DNA of 64,000 nt. Source: Dryocosmus kuriphilus (taxonomy: Eukaryota > Arthropoda > Insecta > Hymenoptera > Cynipidae). The DNA lies in the NCBI GenBank assembly GCA_038277395.1, contig CM076195.1, forward strand, positions 154,247,594 to 154,311,593, written 5' to 3'. Below are positions 35,877 through 45,900 of the stretch, piece by piece. Within the stretch, counting starts at the first letter, position 1. Every line of letters starts with the position of its first letter. A program made the translations under genes and the position numbers. The notes beneath the pieces are model-generated. The model searched no databases and had not been told where the DNA came from. It saw only the letters and a program-made list of their open reading frames with translations.

Positions 35877-36150
35877 TCACTGAGGTTCGTCTCCACTGAC
35901 CTTTGTCCGCTTTTATACACATTAAATGATTGCTGCTCTTTTGACACGGCGACTGCGTTGAGTGAATCGCCTACTGTTGTACTCTGTGGCTAATTTTCCA
36001 AAGATGATGGTACTGGCAAGGGCCAGTCGGTAAGACCACGTTTTCGCCGATACCATCTCTCGCCTTTTAGACCGATCTTCTCCGCTGCAGTCGCCAGACT
36101 GCGACTTTTTCTCGCGACGCGCTCCCGATGAACTACCTATTAACAAATCA
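35877..36150 (-). pseudogene. DIRS gag-like protein, 5' part
   Basis: On the minus strand the frame TTVGDSLNAVAVSKEQQSF...SVETNLSD leads directly into the part at 29595 once the Penelope insertion and one TCACTGAG copy are removed. A second overlapping open frame (36146-35922, Arg/Lys-rich) covers the same DNA, so the true 5' end is not clear. Confidence 0.5.
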
Positions 36151-36479
36151 ATACAACAAAAAACAGTTTTTCATTCGTATTTCGAAATAGGTATATAATG
36201 AATGACTATTATAAGAATTTTATCAAGCAAGTTAGATCCTGAGTGACAATCATATGTACATACTTTGAGGCTAGGGCCTCTATAATAATTTAAGTAATCC
36301 GTAAAAAGAAACGCTTACTCGAGAGTAGGTCTGGCAAGCGATTTGATTTTCGCCTTCCAATGGAAAAGAGTGGAAAAGGAAAAGATTCTTGCGATACTCC
36401 GATGAGTTTCTCCTCGACGAAGTCGAGCTCTGTTGCTCCCGGCGACGCGATCTCCTTTCCTTAGATTTTTTCTTCATTA

Positions 36480-36678
36480 CCGACTTTTTCAGGCGCCTTA
36501 TGAGTGTGGCTTCACTGACACAAAGAATAAGAATGAAGATGGCGCCGAGGCGCCGCCGGATGTGAGGCTGGATGCGTGTTTCATTTTTATCTTTGAAAAT
36601 GTGGCAATACTGTAGCAAAGTAAAGGGACTAGCATTTGATCTTGCTGTGGCAATACAAAGGGGACTAGCATTTGGGCT

Positions 36679-36718
<40 letters not shown>

Positions 36719-36729
36719 GCGAAATACAA
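36480..36729 (-). repeat. DIRS 5' inverted terminal repeat region
   Basis: On the minus strand it matches the plus strand of 21480-21600 (GCCACATTTTCAAAGA, ATGAAACACGCAT, CACATCCGGCGGC). Its outer tip GCGAAATACAAT at 36719-36729 matches the internal complementary region at 22765-22775. A 39-base G run interrupts it where the other copies read GGAGGAGG. Confidence 0.7.
36679..36717 (+). repeat. 39-base poly-G tract
   Basis: Uninterrupted G from 36679 to 36717, within the DIRS terminal repeat. Related terminal sequence elsewhere has only a short GGAGGAGG here. It could be an expansion or an assembly/sequencing artefact. Confidence 0.9.
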
Positions 36730-36989
36730 TCTCGTAATTTTAGATCGACTATACTAGTTAGTTGAGGCAGGGACCGATAGTGTCGCGTAGCATGTTTAAA
36801 TCCCCAATAGAAATAGCCAAATAGTATTCACAAATATAGACATGTAAAATTTTTCAAATTTTTCATAAAACAATATTCACGCTAAGCAAATACATATTTA
36901 GATAATCTACAATCAGAACACCCGCGAAAATTTCCCGCTAAATACCCCCGCAGTAAACTAATTATGCATAAATCTCTATTTATCCACAG
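36730..36989. other. AT-rich spacer, possible intron end
   Basis: No gene seen. It ends in a polypyrimidine-like stretch and CTCTATTTATCCACAG, a plausible 3' splice site for the exon that follows. Confidence 0.4.
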
Positions 36990-37501
36990 TAGAATCTGGT
37001 ACAGCATCCGGGAGCCATGGAGCGAGTAGTAGTGGTCATGTGAAAATGAACCCATCACCGGACCATATTAGTGTGAGTAGTAGTGGCCAAGGTAACATGA
37101 ATGCACCACAAAAATATATTCCTGTTCCTCAAGGAAGCTACGTTTCTGTAAAAACAGGAAACAACGGAATTTTGTATGGGTATCTAAGTGATAAAACGAA
37201 AGGAACCCTCGTAAATAATCGCCTTTATGTACAATTTCCGGATGGCTCTCATTTAGTTACGAATCTCCATCCTCTCAGTTTTGATTGTCATCTAACTTTC
37301 CCGGATGATTACTGTTTTATACATATTATACGATCCAACACTTTCTTATCAGCTCAACTCGTGCTTAGACGAAACGAGAATTATGGAAAGGCAACAAACA
37401 CCAGCGTTATGTTAATACGTGGAAATTCTATTCTTTCGGGAGTTCTAGGGCACTATGGCGCTAAAGGTCCTGTCTGGGCAGAAGATATTATACTTGTTTA
37501 G
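36990..37501 (+). CDS. Unrecognised protein, probable 3'-terminal exon
   Basis: An open frame continues without a stop from a likely acceptor (CCACAG at 36984-36989) to TAG at 37499-37501. A poly(A) signal AATAAA follows at 37565. Within the exon are Ser/Gly-rich repeats (SGSHGASSSGH, VSSSGQGNMNAP), then a compact, hydrophobic/aromatic domain: YIPVPQGSYVSVKTGNNG, LYVQFPDGSHLVTNLHPL, DDYCFIHIIRSNTF and VLGHYGAKGPVWAEDIIL. This looks mainly beta-strand. It has no transposase or polymerase motif and I do not recognise the family. It could start at the internal ATG at 37046, but the frame upstream is open and looks coding. Upstream exons would lie beyond the DIRS insertion or be lost. This is the only non-transposon coding candidate in the window. 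Confidence 0.5.
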
Positions 37502-37789
37502 TTATTTCTAATTAGTTTACTATTGCCGTACTGTCATGTACTTAAAAAGATATAAGAAGATATTAAATAAACATACGAGAAAAAATACGCTGCTATGATA
37601 ATGAATTATCTCTACATTTTAACCTAGATCATAAATAAATTTTAAACTTAATAAGTCCGAACTTAATATGAGTAATCTAGCAGATATGAAAAAACCTGAG
37701 ATATGCGATCCTTAAATCTTCGACCGTCAACTCAGTTTTAAATTACACAGCCCCACAAAAAAAAAAAATTTTCTGAAGCCCAAGCTAAA

Positions 37790-38260
37790 CCACCATACCC
37801 ATACGTTTTTGAGGTGGCTGAATCCGAATCCGGGGTCATTTTGACCCGATAAGGTCAGTATCAAGGTCAAGTCAAGGTCAAGGTGAGAAAAAATGATCTA
37901 ATCAGTATGAATTGTTACTCTAAGATGTTTCTGTGGTCGCTAAATCTGAATCCAGAGTCATTTTGACTCCATCAGGTGGGGATTAAGGTCATTCTAAGCT
38001 CAACAATTAAGAAACCATTGAATTAAAGAAAACCTCTACTCTCATACGTTTTTTGTCGCTTAATCCAAATATAGGGTTAATTTGACCTCATGAGGTAAGG
38101 ATCAAGGTCATGCTACGGTCTCAAAGTGAGAAAAAAACATTTAATCTGAGGAAGCCACTCTTCTGAAACGTTTCTGGGATCGCTTAATATGCCTCTAGGA
38201 TCATTTTCACCCCATTAGCTGAGGATCAGGGTCAAACGAAATTCTTTAATATGATTTTTG
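37790..38260 (+). repeat. Left subterminal repeats of CAC element copy 2
   Basis: Four degenerate units, each with a TACGTTTTTG-like start, GCTGAATCCGAATCCGGGGTCATTTTGAC, and AGGTCA half-sites. Two TCAAGGTCA copies lie at 37861-37869 and 37872-37880. Inverted relative to 40900-41500. Confidence 0.75.
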
Positions 38261-38308
38261 TTAAAATTTCTAAACCGTCACATTGAATTTCGGGAGTTAT
38301 CACTAGAT

Positions 38309-40148
38309 TCACTGTTTTTTGTGATATCTAACCCTTTTGTCCTCAAAAGATCTAAGGAGCGGTTTCTTTTTACGCTTTACTCTGTTCTTGTTACTTTCTC
38401 TCTTTAATGACCAGCAGTAATCAGCTATCATATTGACATCCCATCGACCTTGATATCTCATTTCCATTGTTTTTATGTCTTGATGGAACCTTTCCCCTTG
38501 CTCCTCACTAAAATCTCCTAGATTTTTTGGGAAGTAATCTATATGTGAGTGCAAATAGTGTAACTTTAGATTCATCAAACACCCTAGCTCCTTATAATTT
38601 GATGTCATTTGAACTAATATTTCTTCGTAGTTTTCACTTTTATGGTTCCCAAGAAAATTCCCCACAACATCTTTAAAACTTATCCAGGCTGCTTTTTCCT
38701 TGTCATTCATTGTAGAAATGAAGTCACCATCTCTCATTAGTTTGCGTATTTGTGGTCCATCGAAGATACCTTGAGTGATTTTTGCATCACTCAGATGAGG
38801 AAAAAGTTCTTTAAGTTTCTCGAAGCATTTTCCAGCTTTATCCAAAGCTTTAACAAATTGCTTCATTAAGCCGAGTTTGATGCGGAGAGGTGGAAGCAAA
38901 ACCTTACTGCTATCATCCAGTGGTTCGTGTAACATGTTTGCAGAACCTGCCTGGAGAGAGGTTCTGTCCGTCCATGTTTTTTTAACATAGTGATTTGCGC
39001 GATCTCTACTATCCCATAGACACAAAAAGCAAGGATGTTTCGTACATCCAGCTTGTTGTCCTAACAATATAGTTAAGATCTTAAAATCGCCGCAAATCAA
39101 CCATTTGTGCTCAGAATATTTGATTGTCTCTAATATGAATTTCAATGTACTATATTCTTCCTTCAGTACGGTTGAATGCGCTATTGGTATTGGAGCATAT
39201 ACATTAGTGTTATGGAGTAATACTACCTTCAGACTTTGCTTAGAGGAGTCTATGAATATTCGCCATTCGTCACCTTTATATATTCTCGTATGCATTTCAT
39301 TCATTAACCCTTCCACGTCATTGCAATATACTAATGAAGGTTCCTGTATCAAATTAAAATATTTTCTAAAGTTTTCTTCTCCGTTTCGGTAAAATGATAC
39401 TCTTGTGTCTTTAGATAGCCAGTTGTGTTGTTTCATGAATGAAGCTAAATATTCCGCTTTATCCTTAGGTAAACCTAAATCTCTCACAAGATCATTCATC
39501 TCTTCTTGATTTATAGTTTTGGGAGCCTTGTCTTGATCACTAGTTACGTAATTTTGACTGCTTGTACTCTCTCTTTCATCACTTGAAGATTCCTGTTCTT
39601 TAACGTCATCCACATAGCAATCGTTTCGGATGGACATACTTTCAGGAGAATTGATTGAAGTTTCCAGTTCATGGTCAATGTCATCATTATTCTCTACTGG
39701 TCTTATCAAGTTTGGTGCGTCAGGATATTGAAGACGATGAATGTTTTTTCTGTTAATTCCTGTTACATTTGTCATGCAGATATAACAGTCTTCTTCGCAT
39801 AATGGTTTTCGCCAACATGCAGGTTTCACAAACTTCACTTCAGATTCTTTTTTGGAATCATATCTTGTCATCATCGTCTAACAAGAACTACATACTTCGT
39901 GTGGAGTCCACTTTTTATCTTGGTTAGCAACGTCAATCCCAAAACAATCCTTGCAAATCCTCTTGATATTATTCGATATTGGTCTCCGTTTAGCTGCAAA
40001 GTAATACTTGGCACATATGTAATAAAATACATTAGGATTTTTGTTGCAAGAATGTTCAGATGGAGAGCTTCCCGGGTTTGTTTGTAACAAAGACTTTAAA
40101 GTCTTTTTTAAAAACTGTTTTATGTTTGTGTTTTATTTTAGGTACCAT
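38309..40148 (-). pseudogene. Putative transposase of the CAC element, copy 2 (best core)
   Basis: ATG at 40148 (MVPKIKHKHK). A frameshift before 40090 is followed by SEHSCNKNPNVFYYICAKYYF ... WTPHEVCSSC, then TAG at 39878-39880 where copy 3 has Tyr, and an open frame of 521 codons from 39874. In that frame: CEEDCYICMTN (residues ~25-35), an acidic/Ser linker (60-115), LVRDLGLPKDKAEYLASFMK (129-148), first candidate Asp D209 (WRIFIDSSKQSLK), second D263 (LICGDFKILTILLGQQ), C282/C285 and H295 (PCFLCLWDSRDRANHY), candidate Glu at 457-461 (GDFSEEQGERFHQDIK) and a basic C-terminus. This resembles an RNase H-fold DDE enzyme with a zinc-binding insertion after the second Asp, as in CMC and KDZ-type transposases. 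The assignment is inference. Only the two N-terminal lesions separate it from an intact gene. Confidence 0.7.
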
Positions 40149-40460
40149 GAAAAATTACGAAGACCCACGCATTAGGGATCCTGGAGCGATCGCAGGTGAG
40201 TCCGCCATCCTGGGGGTGATAACTCTCATATCTCCCCAGGTCTAAGTATGAGAGCTTTCTGACTTTGACGAGGACAATGTCAATTCGTCGTCAGACATGC
40301 TACTGCTTCATTCTCGCACCTTAATGCCCCCCTGCAAGGCAGCGCGCCACGCTGGCTTCGATACCACATTGGACTGGAAAGCGAATCATTCTACACATCT
40401 CCTTTCGAAGCAGTTGTCATCGGCCCAGTATCCCTCGCGGTAGCAGGATTTTGAATTTCT
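40141..40460 (-). promoter_or_regulatory. Conserved leader of CAC element copy 2
   Basis: Shared with 24757-25050 and 43305-43603: a block with CTGACTTTGACGAGGA, CAAGGCAGCGCGCCACGCTGG and TATCACCC-type sequence, ending in GGATCCTGGAGCGATCGCAG|GTGAGT read on the strand opposite to the transposase. It lies between the transposase ATG and the subterminal repeats, so it is a likely promoter/5' UTR or a second divergent exon. Confidence 0.5.
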
Positions 40461-40899
40461 GCGGAAATATCGGACTATCATTGCAGAAATTGAGTTATTT
40501 GCTCAGAAACTAAAGTTGAGCTTATCAGTGACGCTACACTAAGTCCTTTGATCATAATCAAAATGTTCGAGCATGTTGAAGATTGCCCTCTAATTGGTAA
40601 GCGTAAATGGAATTGCGCTCAAGAAACTGTTTGATGTTTTATCTCTAACGCCAATGTGCGTACATCAGAGGATCGTACTCGGAAACTTGATTCACACCTG
40701 TTAACCGTAGTGTAGGTGAGCATCGTTGGTCCATAAAATATCGCTTCTGTTGTCACAACTGCGCATGCAAAAGAATAACGTCAACCCTGACTTGATAACG
40801 TCAAATACACCATTGCTTCGGGATCATAAACAAAAAGGACAAAAGGGTTAGATAACTAAAAAAACACTAAATCAAGTGATAACTTTCAAAATTCAATGT

Positions 40900-41500
40900 A
40901 ACCATTCAGAAATTGTAACCAAGATCATTTTAAACAATTTCTTTTGACACTGATCCTTACCTGATGTGGTGAAAATGACTCCAGAATCAGAATAAGCGAC
41001 CACAGAAACGTTGTAGAAGAGTGGGTTTCTCAGATTCAATACTTTTTCTCTTTTTTAGAATGTAACATGACCCTGGAATTATCCCATATTTGGATTCAGG
41101 GACCACAAAAACGTATAAGAGTAGAGGTTTTCTCCAATTAAATGTTTTTTTAATCGTTAAACTTAGAATGATCTTAAGCCCCACCTGATGGAGTCAAAAT
41201 GACACTGGATTCAGATTCAGCGACCCCGGAAACGTCTTAGAGTAACAATTCACACTGATTAGATCATTATTTCTCATCTTCACCTTAACTTGACCTTGAT
41301 ACTGACCTTATCGGGTCAAAATGACCCCGGATTCGGATTTAGCGACCCTGAAAACGTCTTAGAGTCGAGGCTTTCTCCGATCTAACGGTTTGCCTGACTT
41401 TGACCTTGAATTGACCTTTATTCTGACCTGATGGGGTCAAAAAGACCCCGGATTCGGATTCAGCGACCTCAGAAACGTATGGGTATGGTGGTTTAGCTTG
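40900..41500 (-). repeat. Right subterminal repeats of CAC element copy 2
   Basis: Inverted units with ACCTGATGGGGTCAAAAAGACC, CGGATTCGGATTCAGCGACC and AAACGTMTTAGAGT motifs. They pair with 37790-38260. Confidence 0.75.
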
Positions 41501-41537
41501 GGCTTCAGAAAATTCCTTTTTTTGTGGGGCTGTGTTA

Positions 41538-42524
41538 TCCAATATTTAAAATTTACTGCCCATGAAATTCTTCAGAATCAGTTTTCGTTTCGCTATCATT
41601 GTCTCTATTTTGAAACATGAAGAACTTCGGTGTGCTCTTGGCCTGCAAGGTTCTCCTTAATTTTACAAATTTTCCTTAATTTGTATTGTACCTAATATAA
41701 TAAAATATTATTACGAATAAGAAATAGTACATCAACATTCAAAATGAACTTGAAAAACGATCCAATTATTGCCCACTTTGACTGTACATTTCTCTTGAAA
41801 AAATACGATGCTAAACAGCAAAGAATATTTCTTGGTCTTCTCGGTCTAGTTAATAAAAACACGGAATGAAGTTTAGTTAATTTCGACTAGGAAAAGATTT
41901 CCTCAGCGATCCAGATTTTACTTCTGCGATAGTGGATGTAGATGAGAGGATAATAAGCCGATTTTTCCAGATCAATTTTACTCAAAAATGTATATATATT
42001 TAGGATTTCCATCCAACCACTTGGCCAGTCGAGATAATATTGAAAGATGACAGTCGGCTGTTCTACCGCTAAGTCTAGCACGATAAGTAGTTACTAAAAA
42101 CGAGGCGTGGCAACGTGAAATACAAGACTTGTAGACGTTCGTGTACGCGCGGCCGTCTCATAGTACGGCTCGCGCGCACGGTCGACGCGCATGCTAGCGT
42201 GTAGAATCGGCACGAGTCGATCATGTGATCGCGCCTTGCACCCCAGCTGTTCTTCTGTGTTGCTGACAACTGTCACGGGAGCCTCTACGAGGAAGTCGAG
42301 ATCCGTTCCGTATCGCTGACATTCTTGCGCAAAAGGGAGTCACATCCAGGTGCATGTGCCAGGGATAATCACATGATGTTGTGCGATCTCCGTGAGTCCA
42401 AGTTCTATCTCAGGGTGCCACATGTTCTGAACGCTCGTAAACTGCGTGGGCGTTTTGCTAACGGTCAGATTTGATGATTTGATGACATGGAAAAAATAAG
42501 AAAAATAAGATTGAGCGGGATCAA
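41538..42524. other. Spacer between CAC copies 2 and 3; no gene
   Basis: Mixed composition, with a GC-rich CpG-dense patch at about 42105-42245 (GCGCGCACGGTCGACGCGC). No reading frame with recognisable content. Confidence 0.45.
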
Positions 42525-42574
42525 TTACACAGCCCACAAAAAAAAAATTTTCTGTGCACGTGACCAGACCACCA

Positions 42575-43030
42575 TATCTATATGTTTTTGGGGTCGCTGA
42601 GTCCGAATCCGGGGTCTGTTTTTCTCCATCAGGTCAGGGTCAAGGTCGTTTCAAGGTCAAATCAATATTATTCCACGTATGTGGGCGAAGATGCCGTTTC
42701 TGTATGTTTTTGGGGTCCCTGAGTCCGAATTTGAGGTCTGTTTGTCTCCATCGGGTCAGGGTCAAGGTCATTTCAAGGTTAAATCGAGGAAAATACATGT
42801 GAACAGACACAATTACTACATCTATACGTTTTTGTGGTCGCTGAGTCCGAATCCGGGGTCCGTTTTTTCCATCAGGTCAAGGCCATTTCACGGTCAAATG
42901 ACGATTATTTCACAAACGTGGGCCAAGATGCCGTTTTGTATATTTTTGATGTCCCTGAGTGCGAATCCGAAGTCTGTTGGTCTTCATCAGGTCTGGATCA
43001 AGGTCATCTCAAGGTCAAATCGAGGAAAGA
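42575..43030 (+). repeat. Left subterminal repeats of CAC element copy 3
   Basis: Four units of ~120-135 bp: GTTTTTGGGGTCGCTGAGTCCGAATCCGGGGTC, then CCATCAGGTCAGGGTCAAGGTC and TTTCAAGGTCAAATC. Alternate units end with CACGTATGTGGGC or AACAGACACAATTACTAC, so the array is of a two-unit higher-order type. Confidence 0.8.
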
Positions 43031-43603
43031 ACTTGAAAGCCAATAACATTGAATGCGTCGTATGATACAGACGTAAAATAAAATTGGATATATTGGTTCT
43101 CTTTTCTATGCTACAAGACTTCTGTTTTAACGTGATATGGAGGACAGACGATTAATTTATCCTCAGTTTTATAGAATATCATTTTTATATTCTGACTGAC
43201 CGAATATCTCTGCGTTGAAGGATGTAATATAGCAACATTGGTGAGCCCAATTACAGTTTCTAAACTAACACTACATCTGCGTGGTGATACTTGAATTCTT
43301 CAAATCCTGCTACCGCGAGGGATACTGGGACGATGACAACTGCTTCGAAAGGAGATGTGTAGAATGATTCGCTTTCCAGTCCCATGTGGTATCGAAGCCA
43401 GCGTGGCGCGCTGCCTTGCAGGGGGGCGTTAGGGTGTGAGAATGAAGCCCTAGTGTGTCTGACGACAAGTTGACATTGTCCTCGTCAAAGTCAGAAAGCT
43501 CTCATACTTAGACCTGAGGAGATATGAGAGTTATCACCCTCAGGACGGTGGACTCACCAGCGATTGGACCAGGATCCCTAACGCGTGGGTACTTAAATCT
43601 ACT

Positions 43604-45411
43604 ATGGGACCTAAAAAAGACAAACATAACACAACTTCAAATACTTCAAATAAACAGAGTTCAGTGTCTTCATTAAAAACAAATGTAGCAAGTTCTTCAT
43701 CTGAACACTACTGTAACAAAAATGTTGATGCATTTTGTTACGTATGTGCTAAGTATCACCTATCAGCTGACCGAAGACAAATATCCGATAAAATTAAAAA
43801 TATTTACAAAAACTGTTTTGGATTGGATATTTATAAACAAGATAAAAAATGGATACCACACAAGATATGTAGTGCTTGTTACATGATGATGACCAGATAT
43901 GATTCCGAAAAAAAACCTGAAAAATTAAGGTTTGTAAAACCTGCATATTGGGAAGAGCCATCATGCGCAGCAAACTGTTATATATGTTTGACAAAAGTGA
44001 CAGGAATTAATAAAAAAAATATTCAGAGTATCAAATATCCTGATATTTCAACGTTAGTAATACCAGTAGAGGAAAACATTGATATTGACGATGAAAGCGA
44101 CAGTTCAATAGATTCGATGGAAAGAATGTCAACCAATGATGCATGCGATATTAGTGACGCTGAAGAAGATGAATATAAAGATGGAGCTGAATATACTTCA
44201 GATGATGGAAATATGAGTACAAGTAGTGAATACTATGCTACTAATGGTCAAGATAGAACTCCAAAAATCATAGATCAAAAAGAATTGAATGATCTTGTAA
44301 GGGACCTGGGTTTACCTAAAGATAAAGCGGAATATCTAGCTTCATACATGAAAGGCAACAACTGGCTCTCAAAAGGCACAAGAATATCATATTACCGAAA
44401 CCGGGAGGAAAACTTTAGAAAATATTTTACGATGATAGGGGAACCTTCATTAGTATATTGCATTAATGTGGAAGGGTTAATGAATGAGTTCCAGATAGGA
44501 ATCTATAAGGACAATGAATGGAGACTATTTATAGACTCCTCCACTACAAGCCTGAAGGCAGTATTACTTCATAACACTAATGTTTTTGCTTCAATTCCCA
44601 TAGCTCATTCAACCGTACTAAAAGAAGAATATAGTACGATGAACTTCATTTTAGAGACAATAAAATATTCTGAGCATAACTGGCTTATTTGCGGAGATCT
44701 TAAGATTTTAACTATACTGTTAGGACAACAATCTGGAAATACGAAATATCCTTGTTTTTTTGTGTTTATGGGACAGCAGAGATCGCAAGAAGCACTATAT
44801 AACGAAGATATGGCCGAACAGAACCTCTTTCGAGGCTGGTTCCACCCCTCCACATCAAACTTGGCTTGATGAAGGAATATGTAAAAGCCTTAAATAGAGA
44901 AGGAGAGTGCTTTAAATATTTGAAGAAAAAATTCCCTAAACTCAGTGATGCAAAAATTAATGAAGGTATTTTTGATGGACCACAAACACGTGAATTATTA
45001 AAAGATGATGAGTTCGTTCTTGTAATGACTGACAAAGAAAGAGCAGCATGGGTCAGTTTTAAAGAAGTTGTACAACATTTTCTTGGGAATAATAAAAGCG
45101 TAGAGTACAAGAAAATAGTGGATCGAATGTTGGAAGACTATAAGGAGCTAGGATGTTTGATGAATTCAAAATTACATTATTTGCATTCACATATCGATTA
45201 CTTTCCACAGAATCTAGGGGATTTTAGTGAGGAGCAGGGAGAGAGGTGCCACCAAGATATCAAGAAAATAGAAAAAAGATATCAAGGACGGTGGGATGTG
45301 AACATGATGGCTGATTACTGCTGGTCATTGAAGAGAGAAAGTAAAAAAAAAGGAGTCAAGCGTAAAAGAGAGTCACTTGTACGATTATTTAAAAAGAAAA
45401 GAGTAAGATAA
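43604..45411 (+). pseudogene. Putative transposase of the CAC element, copy 3
   Basis: ATG at 43604 (MGPKKDKHNTTSNTSNK) after the conserved leader. The zinc-finger-like N-terminus is intact: HYCNKNVDAFCYVCAKYHLS ... WIPHKICSACYMMM, then CAANCYICLTK. An acidic Asp/Glu/Ser linker (about residues 150-215), LVRDLGLPKDKAEYLASYMK, the first Asp (WRLFIDSSTTSLKAVLL) and second Asp (LICGDLKILTILLGQQ) follow. A frameshift in the T-run near 44758 and a small deletion near 44835 close the frame at 44869. The remainder (44866-45411) is open, with IFDGPQTRELLKDDEF, the candidate Glu region (SEEQGERCHQDIKK) and a basic tail. It provides the intact N-terminus that copy 2 lacks, and copy 2 provides the intact core. 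Confidence 0.7.
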
Positions 45412-45489
45412 CATACAAAACAATAGATAAATGAAGGTTCTCGATATTTTCTAAATCGATGATATATATAGTTATAATGTCTGTCTCTG

Positions 45490-45900
45490 TTTACTCAGCG
45501 ACCCTAAAAACGTATACATGTGGTAGTTGTGTCTGTTCACAGGGGTTTTCCTCGATTTATCCTTGAAATGACCTTGACCCTTACCTGATGGAGAAAAACG
45601 GACCCCGGATTCGGACTCAGCGACCCCAAAAACGTATAGATGTAGTAATTGTGTCTGTTCACAGGCTTTTTCCTCGATTTGACCTTGAAATGACCTTGAC
45701 CCTGACCTAATAGAGACAAACAGATCTCGAGTTCGGATTCAGGGACCTCAAAAACATACAAAAACGGGATCTTGGTCCACATTCGTGGAATAATCTGATT
45801 TGACCTTGAAATGACCTTGACCCTGACCTGATGGAGAAAAAAGGACCCCGGATTCGGACTCAGCACCCCAAAGACATATAGATATGGTTGTCTGGTCACG
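45490..45900 (-). repeat. Right subterminal repeats of CAC element copy 3
   Basis: Units with TTTGACCTTGAAATGACCTTGA, ACCTGATGGAGAAAAA and CCCCGGATTCGGACTCAGCGACC, inverted relative to 42575-43030. Confidence 0.8.

Larger units (their letters stand above)
21429..36729 (-). mobile_element. DIRS retrotransposon carrying several nested insertions
   Basis: Minus-strand order is gag (36150-29070, interrupted), reverse transcriptase (28740-28090), RNase H (28029-27614 plus 24197-23960, interrupted), tyrosine recombinase (23960-22951), internal complementary region (about 22690-22790) and terminal repeat (21429-21620). The left-hand terminal repeat sequence at 36480-36729 recurs inverted at 21480-21600 (for example ATGAAACACGCATYCRGCCTCAC). 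The internal region joins the complements of both outer tips: GCGAAATACAAT (36719 tip) and ATTGAACGAACTTACC (21429 tip). That is the diagnostic DIRS layout. Without the insertions listed separately the element would be about 4.7 kb. Coding parts contain several stops, so it is inactive. Confidence 0.8.
37746..41534 (-). mobile_element. CAC-ended DNA transposon, copy 2, TTA duplication
   Basis: It begins CACAGCCCCACAAAAAAA and ends TTTTTTGTGGGGCTGTG in inverted orientation. TTA is present on both sides (37743-37745, 41535-41537). Subterminal repeats occupy about 37790-38260 and 40900-41500, more diverged than in copy 1 and with different unit lengths. It carries the longest transposase frame of the family, on the minus strand, and the conserved leader at about 40141-40455. 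Confidence 0.85.

Noticed and set aside
37040..37501. Assigning the Ser/Gly-rich exon to the CAC element or the DIRS
   Set aside because: It lies outside the termini of both (36729 and 37746) and has no counterpart in the other CAC copies.
24979..45411. Reading the three CAC-element proteins as a host gene family
   Set aside because: Each gene lies between inverted repeats with CAC...GTG tips. Two have matching TTA duplications and one interrupts another transposon.
24257..45900. Regular spaced repeats that might be taken for a CRISPR array or satellite
   Set aside because: Units are ~120 bp without unique spacers, occur inverted at both ends of defined elements and lie in a eukaryotic context.
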